38,365 nt of DNA from Actinomycetota bacterium (GCA_017857875.1 JAFMCH010000012.1:1-38365), one strand, 5' to 3'; positions 1-10,033 are shown, numbered from the stretch's first letter. Notes: generated by a model not told the origin, from the letters alone. Program-made: numbers and translations.

Positions 1-910
1 CAATAATCTGCATAGGGGTCAGAATTTCGGCCAATGCAAGCCAGGCCACCACCGCGGCCATGACCGGTTCGATCATGCCGACCGTGGCCGCCTGGGGTGC
101 AGAAATGTGATGCAGGGATGCCACGACCAGCCAGAAGGGGGCCACGGTGCCCAGAACCACCATCCAGGTCGTGAGGGCAAACAGTGGCACTTCGGGGCCA
201 TCGACCCCAAGCGGAGTGCCCGACCCGGCCAGGTCGCTCCACGGAAAGCCCCACCACGGCTGGATGATGGCGAAGAAAATCGCTGCGGCCCCAAACCCCC
301 ACATTGTCAGCGAGACTGCATCACGCGGACGGGGTCGCTGCAATTGGTTCTCCGCCGAGATGTAGTACACCGACAGCGCCGCGGCAGCACCAAAGCCGGC
401 GGCGACACCGATCGCGTCCAGGGTGAACCCCTGCCACACCTGGGCCACGAGCATGAGGCCGAGAAGGGCGAGTGCCAATCCCACCCACACGGTCGGCCGA
501 ACAGCTTGTTGGCGAACAAAACGAAACCAAAGCGCGACCATGATCGGGGCGGTGAATTCAATGATGAGCGCGATCCCGACGGCGAGGCGTTCAAGGGCAA
601 TGAAAAACATCCACTGCGTCATAGCGATGCCAGCGACACCGAATACCGCAATAACGACAATCTCGTTTCGCTGAACACGTAGTGCCTTGGGTTTGGTCAA
701 GGCCACGATGATGAATAGCACGATGAAGGCTGCCGTGATGCGAAGTTCAATCAGCCTCGACGGTGAGATTCCTTCAATCAGAATCGACTTGCTGACCGTG
801 CCGTTGATGGCGAAGAGTGCGGCCGCGACAAAATAGAGTCCGTATCCAAGCGATGGCACGCGCCGGCGAGCAAGCGGGATACCGGGTATTGGTTCGGCAA
901 GGTCGGTCAT
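1..910 (-). CDS. EamA/DMT-family transporter (3' end runs off the window)
   Basis: Open frame on the minus strand from ATG at 910 to the window edge; reads MTDLAEPIPGIPLARRRVPSLGYGLYFVAAALFAINGTVSKSIL...IEPVMAAVVAWLALAEILTPMQII, with multiple hydrophobic helices and a DMT-like IEPV..A motif. Start overlaps the glgA stop (ATGA). Confidence 0.85.
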   Translation of the reverse strand, partial: MTDLAEPIPGIPLARRRVPSLGYGLYFVAAALFAINGTVSKSILIEGISPSRLIELRITAAFIVLFIIVALTKPKALRVQRNEIVVIAVFGVAGIAMTQWMFFIALERLAVGIALIIEFTAPIMVALWFRFVRQQAVRPTVWVGLALALLGLMLVAQVWQGFTLDAIGVAAGFGAAAALSVYYISAENQLQRPRPRDAVSLTMWGFGAAAIFFAIIQPWWGFPWSDLAGSGTPLGVDGPEVPLFALTTWMVVLGTVAPFWLVVASLHHISAPQAATVGMIEPVMAAVVAWLALAEILTPMQII

Positions 911-2070
911 GTTGTGAGCGCAGTCTGGTAGACCTCGACGGTCTGCTGTGCGATCGCGTTCCAGCTGAAGTTGCTTATCGCGCGCTGCCTTCCGGCGACG
1001 CCCATGCGTTGGGCGGTGTCGGGCTGCGCGATGAGGGTGTTGACCGCGCTGGCGAAATCATGCTCGAAGGCACGGGTGTCGTCAGAGTCATAGGGCACCA
1101 GTAGTCCGGTGACGCCTGCGGCAACGACCTCTGGAATGCCGCCAACGGCGCTTGCTACCACGGCCGTTTCACAGGCCATTGCTTCGAGATTGACAATTCC
1201 CAGTGGTTCATAGACAGACGGGCAGGCAAAGACCAGAGCGTGGGTGAGAAGTTGGCGGACGGTGGGGCGGTCGACCTGCTGTTGAATCCAAATGACGGAG
1301 TCGTCGCCGCGCCGGCGTTTGAGTTCGTCAACGGCACGCTCGGTCTCGATGCCAATTTGCTCGGTATCAGGCGAGCTGGCACACAGGACGAGCGTGACGC
1401 CCGGTTCGAACAGTTGGGCAGCCGCGAGTAGATGGTTGATTCCCTTTTGTCGAGTAATACGACCGACAAACAACACATATGGCCGGTCGCTGGGTAGTCC
1501 CAAAGGTTCCAGAAGATCGGTATCTGTGTCGGGGCGGTAATCATCGGTGTTGATGCCGTTATGCACGACGAAGACCCGACCGGGATCCACGGTGTCGTAG
1601 GCACTCAGCACATCTGCTCGCATACCGGCGCTCACCGCAATGATGGCCTGAGCGTTCTCATAGGTGGTCCGTTCCACCCAAGACGACACTCGGTATCCGC
1701 CGCCGAGTTGTTCGGCCTTCCAGGGTCGCATCGGCTCCAGTGAGTGCGCGGTGATCACGTGTGGTGTGGCGTGCAAGAGCCCGGCTAGATGTCCGGCGAG
1801 GTTGGCATACCAAGTGTGTGAATGCACGACGTCGAAGTTTTGGGCGTTGTCGGCCATGAGTAGGTCAACGCCCAGTGTGGCCAGGGCTGGATTAGCCGAA
1901 GCAAGATTTGCGGGAACATTAAAGGCTTGGGCATCGGACCTGGTTGACCCAAAACATTGAACCGTGACATCGGCCAAGGGGCGTAGGTGCTCGACGAGGT
2001 TCACCACATGCACGCCGGCCCCACCGTATACATCGGGCGGCCATTCTTTGGTCATCATCCCGATCCGCAC
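907..2070 (-). CDS. glgA: Glycogen synthase, actinobacterial (Corynebacterium-family) GT-B type
   Basis: MRIGMMTKEWPPDVYGGAGVHVVNLVEHL..., VLFVGRITRQKGINHLL, CPSVYEPLGIVNLEAMACETAVVASAVGGIPEVV; divergent from glgC. Confidence 0.93.
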   Translation of the reverse strand: MRIGMMTKEWPPDVYGGAGVHVVNLVEHLRPLADVTVQCFGSTRSDAQAFNVPANLASANPALATLGVDLLMADNAQNFDVVHSHTWYANLAGHLAGLLHATPHVITAHSLEPMRPWKAEQLGGGYRVSSWVERTTYENAQAIIAVSAGMRADVLSAYDTVDPGRVFVVHNGINTDDYRPDTDTDLLEPLGLPSDRPYVLFVGRITRQKGINHLLAAAQLFEPGVTLVLCASSPDTEQIGIETERAVDELKRRRGDDSVIWIQQQVDRPTVRQLLTHALVFACPSVYEPLGIVNLEAMACETAVVASAVGGIPEVVAAGVTGLLVPYDSDDTRAFEHDFASAVNTLIAQPDTAQRMGVAGRQRAISNFSWNAIAQQTVEVYQTALTT

Positions 2071-2168
2071 CGTTGTGCTCCCCTCGACAAATGCCTAGAA
2101 ATCCTCGTGTCACTGACCTCGTCACTGTAGGGCCTGTTAGCGGAGCCCAAACAGACTAGGCTGTATAC

Positions 2169-3392
2169 ATGCAAAGCGGTCCGAAAGTGCTGGCAATCGT
2201 GCTGGCAGGTGGTGCGGGCAAGCGACTCCTGCCACTCACCGCCGATCGAGCAAAACCGGCCGTCCCGTTCGGTGGCACGTATCGTCTCATTGACTTTGTG
2301 TTGTCAAACCTCATCAACTCCGGACTGCGGCGCGTGTGTGTTCTCACGCAATACAAATCCCACTCCCTTGACCGACACGTCACTCAGACCTGGCGTATGC
2401 CCACCCTGCTTGGCGACTACATCACGCCGGTTCCCGCTCAGCAACGCCTGGGACCTCGATGGTTTACCGGCAGCGCTGATGCCATCCTGCAGAGCCTAAA
2501 TCTGATTGTCGATGAAAGCCCCGACTACGTCGTTGTTTTTGGCGCCGACCACGTTTACCGGATGGACCCCATGCAGATGGTGTCTGATCACATTGATTCG
2601 GGAGCTGGTGTCACGATCGCTGGTATCCGACAACCACGAGCGCTGGCTCACCAATTCGGAGTCATCGATACTGGCCCAGATGGCCGCACAATCTCACAGT
2701 TTCTAGAAAAGCCCGTTGATCCACCGGGAATCATCGATGACCCCGAGTCGTCATTTGTGTCCATGGGGAATTACGTCTTCACCACGACCGCTCTGGTGGA
2801 TGCGCTTCATGCGGATGCCGCCAATGAGGGATCGGTGCATGACATGGGCGGCGATATCATCCCGATGTTCGTTGAGCAAGGCGACGCAAGGGTGTATGAC
2901 TTCAGCAGTAACGAGGTGCCCGGCAGCACGGATCGTGACCGAGGGTACTGGCGCGATGTAGGAACGCTTGACGCCTATCACGACGCACATATGGACCTCG
3001 TTTCGGTGCATCCGATCTTCAATCTCTACAACCGGGATTGGCCGATCCTGACTCACCTTCCTCCGTACCCGCCGGCAAAATTCGTCGAAGGGGGAAATGC
3101 TCACGAATCGATGGTTGGCGCAGGTTCGATTGTGTCCGGTGCCCATGTGCGCAACTCCGTTGTTTCCTTTGATGTGCAAATAAGTGGCGGGGCGTATGTG
3201 GATGGTTCAGTGGTGATGCCGGGCGTGCGGATCGGTCGCAACGCCGTTGTCAGGCACGCGATCCTCGACAAGAACGTGATCGTGCCCGATGGTGCCCAGA
3301 TCGGCGTCGATACCGATAACGACCGTGAGCTGTATACGGTCAGCGATGGCGGCATCGTCGTCCTCGGCAAAGGTGTCACAGCTCAACGATGA
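2169..3392 (+). CDS. glgC: Glucose-1-phosphate adenylyltransferase
   Basis: [45 protein letters not shown] nucleotidyltransferase signature; C-terminal left-handed beta-helix repeats. Confidence 0.97.
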   Translation: MQSGPKVLAIVLAGGAGKRLLPLTADRAKPAVPFGGTYRLIDFVLSNLINSGLRRVCVLTQYKSHSLDRHVTQTWRMPTLLGDYITPVPAQQRLGPRWFTGSADAILQSLNLIVDESPDYVVVFGADHVYRMDPMQMVSDHIDSGAGVTIAGIRQPRALAHQFGVIDTGPDGRTISQFLEKPVDPPGIIDDPESSFVSMGNYVFTTTALVDALHADAANEGSVHDMGGDIIPMFVEQGDARVYDFSSNEVPGSTDRDRGYWRDVGTLDAYHDAHMDLVSVHPIFNLYNRDWPILTHLPPYPPAKFVEGGNAHESMVGAGSIVSGAHVRNSVVSFDVQISGGAYVDGSVVMPGVRIGRNAVVRHAILDKNVIVPDGAQIGVDTDNDRELYTVSDGGIVVLGKGVTAQR

Positions 3393-3407
3393 TGAGTCGG
3401 TAGATCG

Positions 3408-4205
3408 GTGCGAAAAAGACGAATTGACGGTACGGGCAAGACCGCTGTTGTGACCGGGGCCGGGCGCGGGCTAGGGGCGATCATTGTTCGCCAACTCCAA
3501 GACGTCGGCTTCGATGTGGTGGGCACCGATCTCGAGGGCGCCGACCATGTACTGGATGTCGCGGACGCCTTAGCGTGCCGAACACTGGCCGAGGCGGTGC
3601 AGCCGTCGGTATGGGTGAACAACGCAGGCGTTTTAGGTGCTGGGGATTGCGCCACCCAACCCGACGTGCTCGTAGAGCAGATTGTGCGGGTCAATCTTCT
3701 GGGCGTGATCAACGGTTCGCGCGCGGCTGCCGAAGTCATGCGTCATCGAGCCGCCGGGCGCGGTGACGGTCACATCATCAACATCGGGTCACTGGCTTCG
3801 TGGGTTCCCGTGCCTGGCGAGGCTGTTTATGCAGCCACTAAGGCAGGGGTGTTGTCGTTCACGCTCGGCTTGGACGGCGACTTGAAAGCGGCCGGGGTCG
3901 ATGGAATTCGGACAAGCGTGGTGTGCCCTGACGGCATGCTGACGCCGATGATCACCGAGGTAATTGATGACCCTGCGGTGGCCTTGACGTTTACCGGTGT
4001 TCGACTCGTTCAGCCCCAGACGGTTGCGCGGGCGGTGGTTGCGGTGTTGGCAAGCCATCGGCAAGTCGTAAGTGTGCCGCATTGGCGCGGTGCGCAGGTT
4101 CGTGTTTTCGGCGCTGTCCCTGATCTGGTGTTACAAGCGGCGCCGCTGTTTACCCGTCTTGGTCGGATTCAGCAGGATCGAGTTCGGCGTCGTCTTGGTC
4201 GATGA
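3408..4205 (+). CDS. Short-chain dehydrogenase/reductase (SDR) family oxidoreductase
   Basis: TGAGRGLG Rossmann motif, NNAGVLG, catalytic YAATK (AVYAATKAGVLSF). Confidence 0.92.
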   Translation: MRKRRIDGTGKTAVVTGAGRGLGAIIVRQLQDVGFDVVGTDLEGADHVLDVADALACRTLAEAVQPSVWVNNAGVLGAGDCATQPDVLVEQIVRVNLLGVINGSRAAAEVMRHRAAGRGDGHIINIGSLASWVPVPGEAVYAATKAGVLSFTLGLDGDLKAAGVDGIRTSVVCPDGMLTPMITEVIDDPAVALTFTGVRLVQPQTVARAVVAVLASHRQVVSVPHWRGAQVRVFGAVPDLVLQAAPLFTRLGRIQQDRVRRRLGR

Positions 4206-4437
4206 ATTCCCAGCCCTGCGGTAGATCGAGGCCACCGAGGTCACTCGATACGTACAAAGTTGCGTGGTCGCGAGCTTCCTGTCGTGCCGACGATGCACGC
4301 ATTCGTGCTGTTCCGACCCAACCACAGGAGCACTGGGGCACCAGGAATTTCCCGCGGTGCTCAACCTGCACCTGATGTGCGGGTCCTTCCAGCGCCGGGC
4401 TTTCCTCGGTGTCCACGTCAACTAGTCTACGACCCAT
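4150..4437 (-). CDS. Small hypothetical protein with CxC(GW) motif
   Basis: 95 aa ORF: ...HRGKFLVPQCSCGWVGTARMRASSARQEARDHATLYV...; stop lies inside the 3' end of the convergent SDR (56-bp overlap). Confidence 0.6.
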   Translation of the reverse strand: MGRRLVDVDTEESPALEGPAHQVQVEHRGKFLVPQCSCGWVGTARMRASSARQEARDHATLYVSSDLGGLDLPQGWEFIDQDDAELDPAESDQDG

Positions 4438-4526
4438 ATGACTGGAAGGACCGCTGCAGCAACGTGAACGCTGCGTAAACGATTCGGCGATTGGTCACAT
4501 CGGTGCACCTGATCTACGGTGAGTAC

Positions 4527-4997
4527 ATGAGTTGCAACGTTGAGACCCTGGAAACCGGAAATCGCTGGATCATCAGCCGATCTGTGGACATTGATGCGCT
4601 GGCCTCGGCCGTGTTCGACATCATTGCTGACCCCCGACAGCACGCTGACTTTGATGGATCCAAGACCGTCCTGGGTCTGGCGGAGGGCCCGAACCGGTTG
4701 GCGCTTGACGCCAGGTTTCGCATGAAGATGCGCATAAAGGTGCCGTATCACATTTCTAATTCAGTGGTGGAATTTGCCGAAGGTGAACGGATCGCATGGT
4801 CTCATCTGGGTGGTCATCGTTGGCGCTATGAGGTTGCGTCGCTCACGCAAGGCACATGCCGGGTCACCGAAACCTTTGATGCCTCCTACGCCCGCTCAGC
4901 TCAGGCGCTGAGGCTGATGAATGCGTACACCAACAACGCGAAGGCGATCGAAAAGACGCTGTGTCGCTTGAAGTCCTACGCCCAGGATGTCGCATGA
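4527..4997 (+). CDS. SRPBCC (START/Bet v1-like) family protein
   Basis: MSCNVETLETGNRWIISRSVDIDALASAVFDIIADPRQHADFDGS...; Polyketide_cyc2-like pattern. The ORF-track start at 4491 is an alternative. Confidence 0.8.
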   Translation: MSCNVETLETGNRWIISRSVDIDALASAVFDIIADPRQHADFDGSKTVLGLAEGPNRLALDARFRMKMRIKVPYHISNSVVEFAEGERIAWSHLGGHRWRYEVASLTQGTCRVTETFDASYARSAQALRLMNAYTNNAKAIEKTLCRLKSYAQDVA

Positions 4998-5200
4998 AGA
5001 TGACGTCGTCCTATGAAATTTCGGGTATGACCTGCGAGCACTGTGTGCGAGCGGTCACCCAGGAGGTTGGTGAAATCCCAGGCGTGACTGTCGAGTCGGT
5101 TGATCTGGATTCAGGCTTTCTCACCATCTCCAGTCAACAACTTCCGGCACGCGAAGACGTGCGAGCAGCCGTTGAAGAAGCAGGCTACGAACTGGTTTAA
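4994..5200 (+). CDS. Heavy-metal-associated (HMA) domain protein, CopZ-like
   Basis: [41 protein letters not shown]...; GMTCxxC motif; ATGA overlap with the SRPBCC gene. Confidence 0.88.
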   Translation: MKMTSSYEISGMTCEHCVRAVTQEVGEIPGVTVESVDLDSGFLTISSQQLPAREDVRAAVEEAGYELV

Positions 5201-6105
5201 CCGAAGCGCCCGGAGATGTAATCCTCGGTGCGCGGGTCATTGGGTGCGGTGAAGATACTGCGCGTGGGGCCGTACTCGACCAGTCGACCGTGGCGCACGC
5301 CAGCGCTGTCAACATCAGCGGTGAAGAAAGCGGTGCGATCCGATACGCGGGCGGCCTGCTGCATATTGTGCGTGACAATCACGATCGTGTAGTCATTAGC
5401 CAGTTCTTGCATGAGGTCTTCAACCTTCGCCGTGGCAATCGGGTCGAGCGAGGCGCACGGCTCATCCATCAAGATGACATCTGGCTTCACGGCAATACAG
5501 CGAGCAATGACCAAACGTTGTTGCTGACCGCCCGACAGTGCGTATGCACTCTTTTTGAGGTCATCCTTGACCTCGTCCCACAGTGCGGCGCGCGTGAGGC
5601 ACTCTTCAACGAGGTCGTCCATATTGACCTTCATCTTGTTTACCTTGGGGCCGTAGGCGACGTTTTCGTAGATGGACTTGGGAAACACATTTGGTTTCTG
5701 GAACACCATGCCGATTCGTCGCCGGACCTCGATGGGGTCCACGTTGGGGGCGTACACGTCATAGCCGTGATAGGTGAGGCTGCCGGCCACCCGAGCTCCA
5801 GGAATGAGGTCATTCATCCGATTGAAAGACCTCAGGAGCGTGGACTTTCCGCACCCTGATGGCCCGATGAACGCGGTGATCTCATTGCGGCCAATCTGCA
5901 TGGACACATCGCGTACCGCTTGGAAGTCTCCGTAGAAGACCTGAACGTTGTCGAGCCCAAAGACCACATTGGAGATCGTTTCGGGAATCTCGCGTCCGTG
6001 GCTGCCGAGGCTCGCGGCAACATCCATCCGACCGGTCGTAGACATGTCGGATGATGACTGCTTGGCAGCTTCAGAATCGCGCATCTGTTTCATCGTCTCA
6101 CTCAT
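5197..6105 (-). CDS. pstB: Phosphate ABC transporter ATP-binding protein
   Basis: Walker [10 protein letters not shown], signature [14 protein letters not shown], Walker [14 protein letters not shown]; adjacent to pstA. ORF track extends to 6150; start at 6105 preferred because pstA ends at 6110. Confidence 0.97.
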   Translation of the reverse strand: MSETMKQMRDSEAAKQSSSDMSTTGRMDVAASLGSHGREIPETISNVVFGLDNVQVFYGDFQAVRDVSMQIGRNEITAFIGPSGCGKSTLLRSFNRMNDLIPGARVAGSLTYHGYDVYAPNVDPIEVRRRIGMVFQKPNVFPKSIYENVAYGPKVNKMKVNMDDLVEECLTRAALWDEVKDDLKKSAYALSGGQQQRLVIARCIAVKPDVILMDEPCASLDPIATAKVEDLMQELANDYTIVIVTHNMQQAARVSDRTAFFTADVDSAGVRHGRLVEYGPTRSIFTAPNDPRTEDYISGRFG

Positions 6106-6109
6106 AGTT

Positions 6110-7012
6110 TTACCAGCGTCTCTGGGTTCGGTTTCGGATGAGAATGGCAACGGCGTTCATGGCAAGGAGCAGAACAAGCAGGAGCACGATCAAAGCAGCA
6201 GCGAGAATCTGGAATTCTTCACGCGGATCCTTCGTCCAGTTGAAAATCTGGATGGGCATGGTGGTGTAAGCGGAAAAGGGGCCCGTTGGATTGAACGAGA
6301 TAAATGACACAGCACCGAGCAGAAGCAGTGGAGCAGCCTCGCCGATGGCCCGAGAAAGGGCAAGAATCGTGCCGGTTGCCATGCCTGGGATCGCGGCCGG
6401 CATTGTTTGTTTCCAGGTGGTTTGCCATTGCGTGGCGCCCAGCGCCAGTGATCCGTGCCGGATGTTCTGCGGCACGGCGCGCAAGGACTCACGGGTGGAA
6501 ATGATGACCACCGGAAGGACCAGCAGGCCCAGCGTGAGACCGGCGGTAATGACTGTCTGTCCTAGTTGAAAGGCTCGAGCGATGATGGCTAGGCCGAGGA
6601 TGCCGAAGACGACCGAGGGCACGGCGGCGAGGTTTTGAATATTGATGTCCACTACGCGCTGGAACCGGCTCTTGGCGTTGCCGAACTCTTCCAGGTAAAC
6701 CGCGGAAAGGATGCCGACCGGTAGAGCAGTCAGTGCCGTAAAGGCCATGACCCAGATGGTGCCTGTGATCGCCGACTGGGCGCCGGCGGTGTCTGGGTTG
6801 CGGATAGAGGGCATGTTCTGCCATAGCGCGGGGGTCAGCCGAGGCAGGCCCTTTAACGTCACGTAGACAATCAAGACGGCCAGGAAAACGATGCCAACGG
6901 CGGTGGCCGCGAAAAGTATCCACCGAAATGTCTTGTCGATCAGGGGCTGACCGTGGCCTTCCAGGGTGGACTCGGGCGCAGGCGACGGTGTCGTCGCGAT
7001 CGTGGCGGTCAC
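6110..7012 (-). CDS. pstA: Phosphate ABC transporter permease
   Basis: Permease with [15 protein letters not shown] motif; between pstC and pstB. Confidence 0.96.
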   Translation of the reverse strand: MTATIATTPSPAPESTLEGHGQPLIDKTFRWILFAATAVGIVFLAVLIVYVTLKGLPRLTPALWQNMPSIRNPDTAGAQSAITGTIWVMAFTALTALPVGILSAVYLEEFGNAKSRFQRVVDINIQNLAAVPSVVFGILGLAIIARAFQLGQTVITAGLTLGLLVLPVVIISTRESLRAVPQNIRHGSLALGATQWQTTWKQTMPAAIPGMATGTILALSRAIGEAAPLLLLGAVSFISFNPTGPFSAYTTMPIQIFNWTKDPREEFQILAAALIVLLLVLLLAMNAVAILIRNRTQRRW

Positions 7013-7950
7013 TGGTAGGTCTGCCGATACTTGCGGACCAGTCGGATACTCAGCGCGTTCATGGCGAATGTGATCACGAACAACAGCAGCCCGACGGCAA
7101 AGATTGATTGATATTCGATGCTGCCCGTGGACACATCACCAGATGCGGCGGCAGCGATATACGAGGTCATGGTCTGCATGCCTTCAAAAGGATTCAGGGT
7201 GAGGTTGGGCATCAATCCTGCTGCCACGGTTACGACCATGGTTTCACCGATGGCCCGGGAGATTCCCAGGACGAAGGCCGCCACAATGCCGGACAGGGCG
7301 GCGGGAATGACCACGCGCAGCGCTGTCTGCCGCTTTGTGGCCCCGAGTGCGTAGGCGCCGTCGCGAAGGCCGCCGGGAACGGCGGACATGGCATCTTCGG
7401 CGAGGGAGGCCACGGTCGGAATGATCATGATGCCCATGACCAGGCCTGCAGACAGCGCGTTGAACACCTGGATGCCAGGGAAGATCGGCCGCAGAATCAA
7501 CTGGGTCATGAACTCCAGGGCGAAGAAGCCGTACACGACTGTGGGCACGCCCTCAAGAACCTCGAGCACCGGCTTCACGGTGCGTCGAACCTTTGAGGAG
7601 GCGAACTCCGAGAGGTACACCGCACTGCCCAGGCCGAGGGGGATGGCCACTGAAATGGCAATGATCGTGATCACGAACGTGCCGGCGATGAGTGGCAGCA
7701 CTCCGTACTGGGGATTGGCGAAAAGCGGTGTCCAGGTGGTGGTGAACAGGAACTCCGTGATGGAGATCTCGCTGAAGAATGTGATGGACGGCACCAGTAG
7801 CGAAATAACGATGCCGAAGGTGGTCGCCACCGAGACCGCCGCGGCTGTTGCCAGGAGTGCCTTGATGACCTTTTCGCCGTTTCGAGCCTTCACCTGCCGC
7901 AACGGATTGTCGTCCGCTGCGGCAGGTGTGGCTTGAGCCAATGTGCTCAC
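7009..7950 (-). CDS. pstC: Phosphate ABC transporter permease
   Basis: YGVLPLIAGTFVITIIAISVAIPLGLGSAVYLSEF, SRAIGETMVVTVAAG; 4-bp overlap with pstA. Confidence 0.96.
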   Translation of the reverse strand: MSTLAQATPAAADDNPLRQVKARNGEKVIKALLATAAAVSVATTFGIVISLLVPSITFFSEISITEFLFTTTWTPLFANPQYGVLPLIAGTFVITIIAISVAIPLGLGSAVYLSEFASSKVRRTVKPVLEVLEGVPTVVYGFFALEFMTQLILRPIFPGIQVFNALSAGLVMGIMIIPTVASLAEDAMSAVPGGLRDGAYALGATKRQTALRVVIPAALSGIVAAFVLGISRAIGETMVVTVAAGLMPNLTLNPFEGMQTMTSYIAAAASGDVSTGSIEYQSIFAVGLLLFVITFAMNALSIRLVRKYRQTYQ

Positions 7951-7974
7951 GTTGTCAACTTATCGGTTAGTTGG

Positions 7975-7992
7975 CGTCTGCAGGCACAGACG
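7975..7992 (-). promoter_or_regulatory. GC-rich hairpin between pstS and pstC
   Basis: Minus strand, directly after the pstS TGA: CGTCTG-TGCCTG-CAGACG, perfect 6-bp arms with a 6-nt loop; no T-tract. Confidence 0.55.
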
Positions 7993-8976
7993 TCAGGATC
8001 CGGCCTTGGCCAGCAGCGCATCAAGGTCGGCCACGAGCTGTGCTTGGCCTTCCTCGCTGAGCGGGATGTACAAGGCGCCCTCGGCGATGGCCGCATCATT
8101 GGCGACGTAGTACTCGAAGAAGGCCCGAACCTGCGGCTGCTGGAGGGCTTGCACCGAGGGGTAGACGAACAGGGGACGAGCGAGTGGCTCGTAAGAACCG
8201 TCGCGGGCGGCATCGGCACTGGGTGCCACACAGCCGGATCCGCTATCGATCTCCACCGCCTTCAACTGATCGGCGTTCTCCTCGAAGTAGGTGAAGCCGA
8301 AGTAGCCGAGGCCGCCGGGTGAACCGGCCACGCCCTGAACGATGACATTGTCATCCTCACTGGGGGTGTAGTCGGCGCGGCTTGCGCCCTCTTCACCATT
8401 CACGACATCGGTGAAGTAGTCGAAGGTTCCTGAGTCGGTGCCGGGGCCAAACAGCGATAGGGCTTCATCGGGGAAGCCATCGCGGACCTGGTTCCAGTTA
8501 TTGACGGTTGAGTCAGGTGCCCAGATCTTGGCAAGTTCCTCAATCGTCAGGCACGTGGCCCAGTCGTTGGCCGGGTTGACGACCACGGTGAGGGCATCGG
8601 TGGCCACGGTGAGTTGGCCAAACTCAATGCCGGCGGCCTCGCAGTTGGCTGCCTCATCGTCCTTGACCGGTCGCGAGGCGTCATTAGCATCGGTTTCCCC
8701 GCGGCAGAACTTCTCGAATCCACCGCCGGTGCCGGATGAGGCCACCGTGACCTGAACGCCTGGATTGGCGGCCATGAAGTCTTCGGCGGCTGTTGCTGTC
8801 AGCGGGAAGACCGTTGAGGAGCCGTCGATGCGGACTGAACCGGTGAGGTCACTTCCGCCTGTGTTGGTCGGATCGGCTGTCGTACTGCCGCTGTCCGAAG
8901 AGCCGCCGCAAGCGGCAAGTAGTAGTGCGCCCGAGAGCGCGGTGGCCGCAAGTGCGGCACGACGGGTGAATGTCAC
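7993..8976 (-). CDS. pstS: Phosphate ABC transporter substrate-binding lipoprotein
   Basis: Lipobox LLLAACGG; GSVRIDGSSTVFPLTATAAEDF and SSGTGGGFEKFCRGETD typical of PstS. Confidence 0.97.
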   Translation of the reverse strand: MTFTRRAALAATALSGALLLAACGGSSDSGSTTADPTNTGGSDLTGSVRIDGSSTVFPLTATAAEDFMAANPGVQVTVASSGTGGGFEKFCRGETDANDASRPVKDDEAANCEAAGIEFGQLTVATDALTVVVNPANDWATCLTIEELAKIWAPDSTVNNWNQVRDGFPDEALSLFGPGTDSGTFDYFTDVVNGEEGASRADYTPSEDDNVIVQGVAGSPGGLGYFGFTYFEENADQLKAVEIDSGSGCVAPSADAARDGSYEPLARPLFVYPSVQALQQPQVRAFFEYYVANDAAIAEGALYIPLSEEGQAQLVADLDALLAKAGS

Positions 8977-9046
8977 CCTGAACCTCCTGTTTGGTTGGGT
9001 ACGAACAATCCGAAACCTAGGGACCGGGTATGGCTAAAGAGCAGGC

Positions 9047-9079
9047 CTGACGTGAACAGCGGGTGAACGAAGGGCAAAC
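9047..9079 (-). promoter_or_regulatory. PHO box (PhoP-type direct repeats) upstream of pstS
   Basis: Minus strand reads GTTTGCCCTTC-GTTCACCCGCT-GTTCACGTCAG: three contiguous 11-bp units, the middle one matching the Streptomyces PhoP consensus GTTCACC core. Confidence 0.82.
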
Positions 9080-9118
9080 TTTGGTCGTTCATGCGGCCGG
9101 TGAGTCAGATTCGGTGCG

Positions 9119-10033
9119 TCACAGGGAGTGCCGCTCGATCGCGATCAAGCGTGGGCGGTTATCGCCTACGAAGTGCCGATGAAGGACGACGAACTCTCCC
9201 GGGGCCAATTTGGGGTCGAGTGCTCCCGTGTCTGCTCCATTTAGGGCTCCGATGTCACTCATCAAGGTGGGCAGCACCGGACGGTGTGTGCACACCACCG
9301 AGGGCCTGCGTTCGTTCATCAGATCCATCAGCCGCCGTGCTGCTCGCTTGGGGTGCTGCTCGTGGCCCTCCTCGCTGAGAGCCGGTTCAATATTGATCGT
9401 CGCTGAAATGGTTTGCGCGTACCGACGAAGCGACTCCTGACACCGCACCGCATCGGAGGAGTAGAGATCTCGGATGCCGTAAGCGCTGAGAAGCGGTACC
9501 AGCGACTTCGCCTGGGAGCGTCCCTTTCCCGAGAGGGGTCGTTGGCTGTCAGCGCTGCCGTCGAAGTCTGCTCGCTTGAGTGCTTTGGCGTGACGGAGCA
9601 CGATGAGTGGGGTAGACAGCGGAAGATCCATGGCTTCTTGCACCAGATCAGCATCTCGCGGGTAGGTCAACAAGCCCCGCGCTTCGGGCAGGTGAACCCA
9701 GCGCACCTCGTCGACCTCTTCGTCGGGAGCGAAACCTTCCTCAGCATTGACCTCTGCGCGCCAGTAGAAGACCAACTTGTCCTGCCCGAGGGCCTGGTAG
9801 TGCTGCGTTGTCAGCGGCGGACCGAGTGTGGGAACGATGCCGGTTTCTTCATCGCACTCACGAACAGCAGCGTGCAGAACGTGTTCACCCGGGTCAACCT
9901 TTCCCTTGGGTAGCGACCAGTCGGCGCGGTGGGGTCGGTGCACGACCGCGATCTGCGGACCCCTTCGGCCTGGTCGGGTCAGTACGACTCCGGCGGCAAG
10001 GATCGGGTCATTTGAGTTGCTCACGGCATTCAA
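9119..10033 (-). CDS. NUDIX hydrolase fused to histidine phosphatase (MutT1-like)
   Basis: NUDIX box GEHVLHAAVRECDEETGIVP in the N-terminal half; LIVLRHAKA (SixA-type RHG variant) in the C-terminal half. Confidence 0.92.
   Translation of the reverse strand: MNAVSNSNDPILAAGVVLTRPGRRGPQIAVVHRPHRADWSLPKGKVDPGEHVLHAAVRECDEETGIVPTLGPPLTTQHYQALGQDKLVFYWRAEVNAEEGFAPDEEVDEVRWVHLPEARGLLTYPRDADLVQEAMDLPLSTPLIVLRHAKALKRADFDGSADSQRPLSGKGRSQAKSLVPLLSAYGIRDLYSSDAVRCQESLRRYAQTISATINIEPALSEEGHEQHPKRAARRLMDLMNERRPSVVCTHRPVLPTLMSDIGALNGADTGALDPKLAPGEFVVLHRHFVGDNRPRLIAIERHSL

Noticed and set aside
107-682. 191-aa plus-strand ORF at the left edge
   Set aside because: Antisense to the EamA transporter that extends off the window; composition (R/H/D-rich) is typical of a shadow frame.
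5290-5859. 189-aa plus-strand ORF antisense to pstB
   Set aside because: Shadow ORF of a strongly conserved ABC ATPase in high-GC DNA; no recognisable domain.
9883-9893. GTTCACCCGGG, a PHO-box-like unit on the plus strand
   Set aside because: Single unit inside the NUDIX coding region, with no adjacent 11-bp repeat; encodes the conserved NUDIX GEHVLHAA stretch, so likely coincidence.
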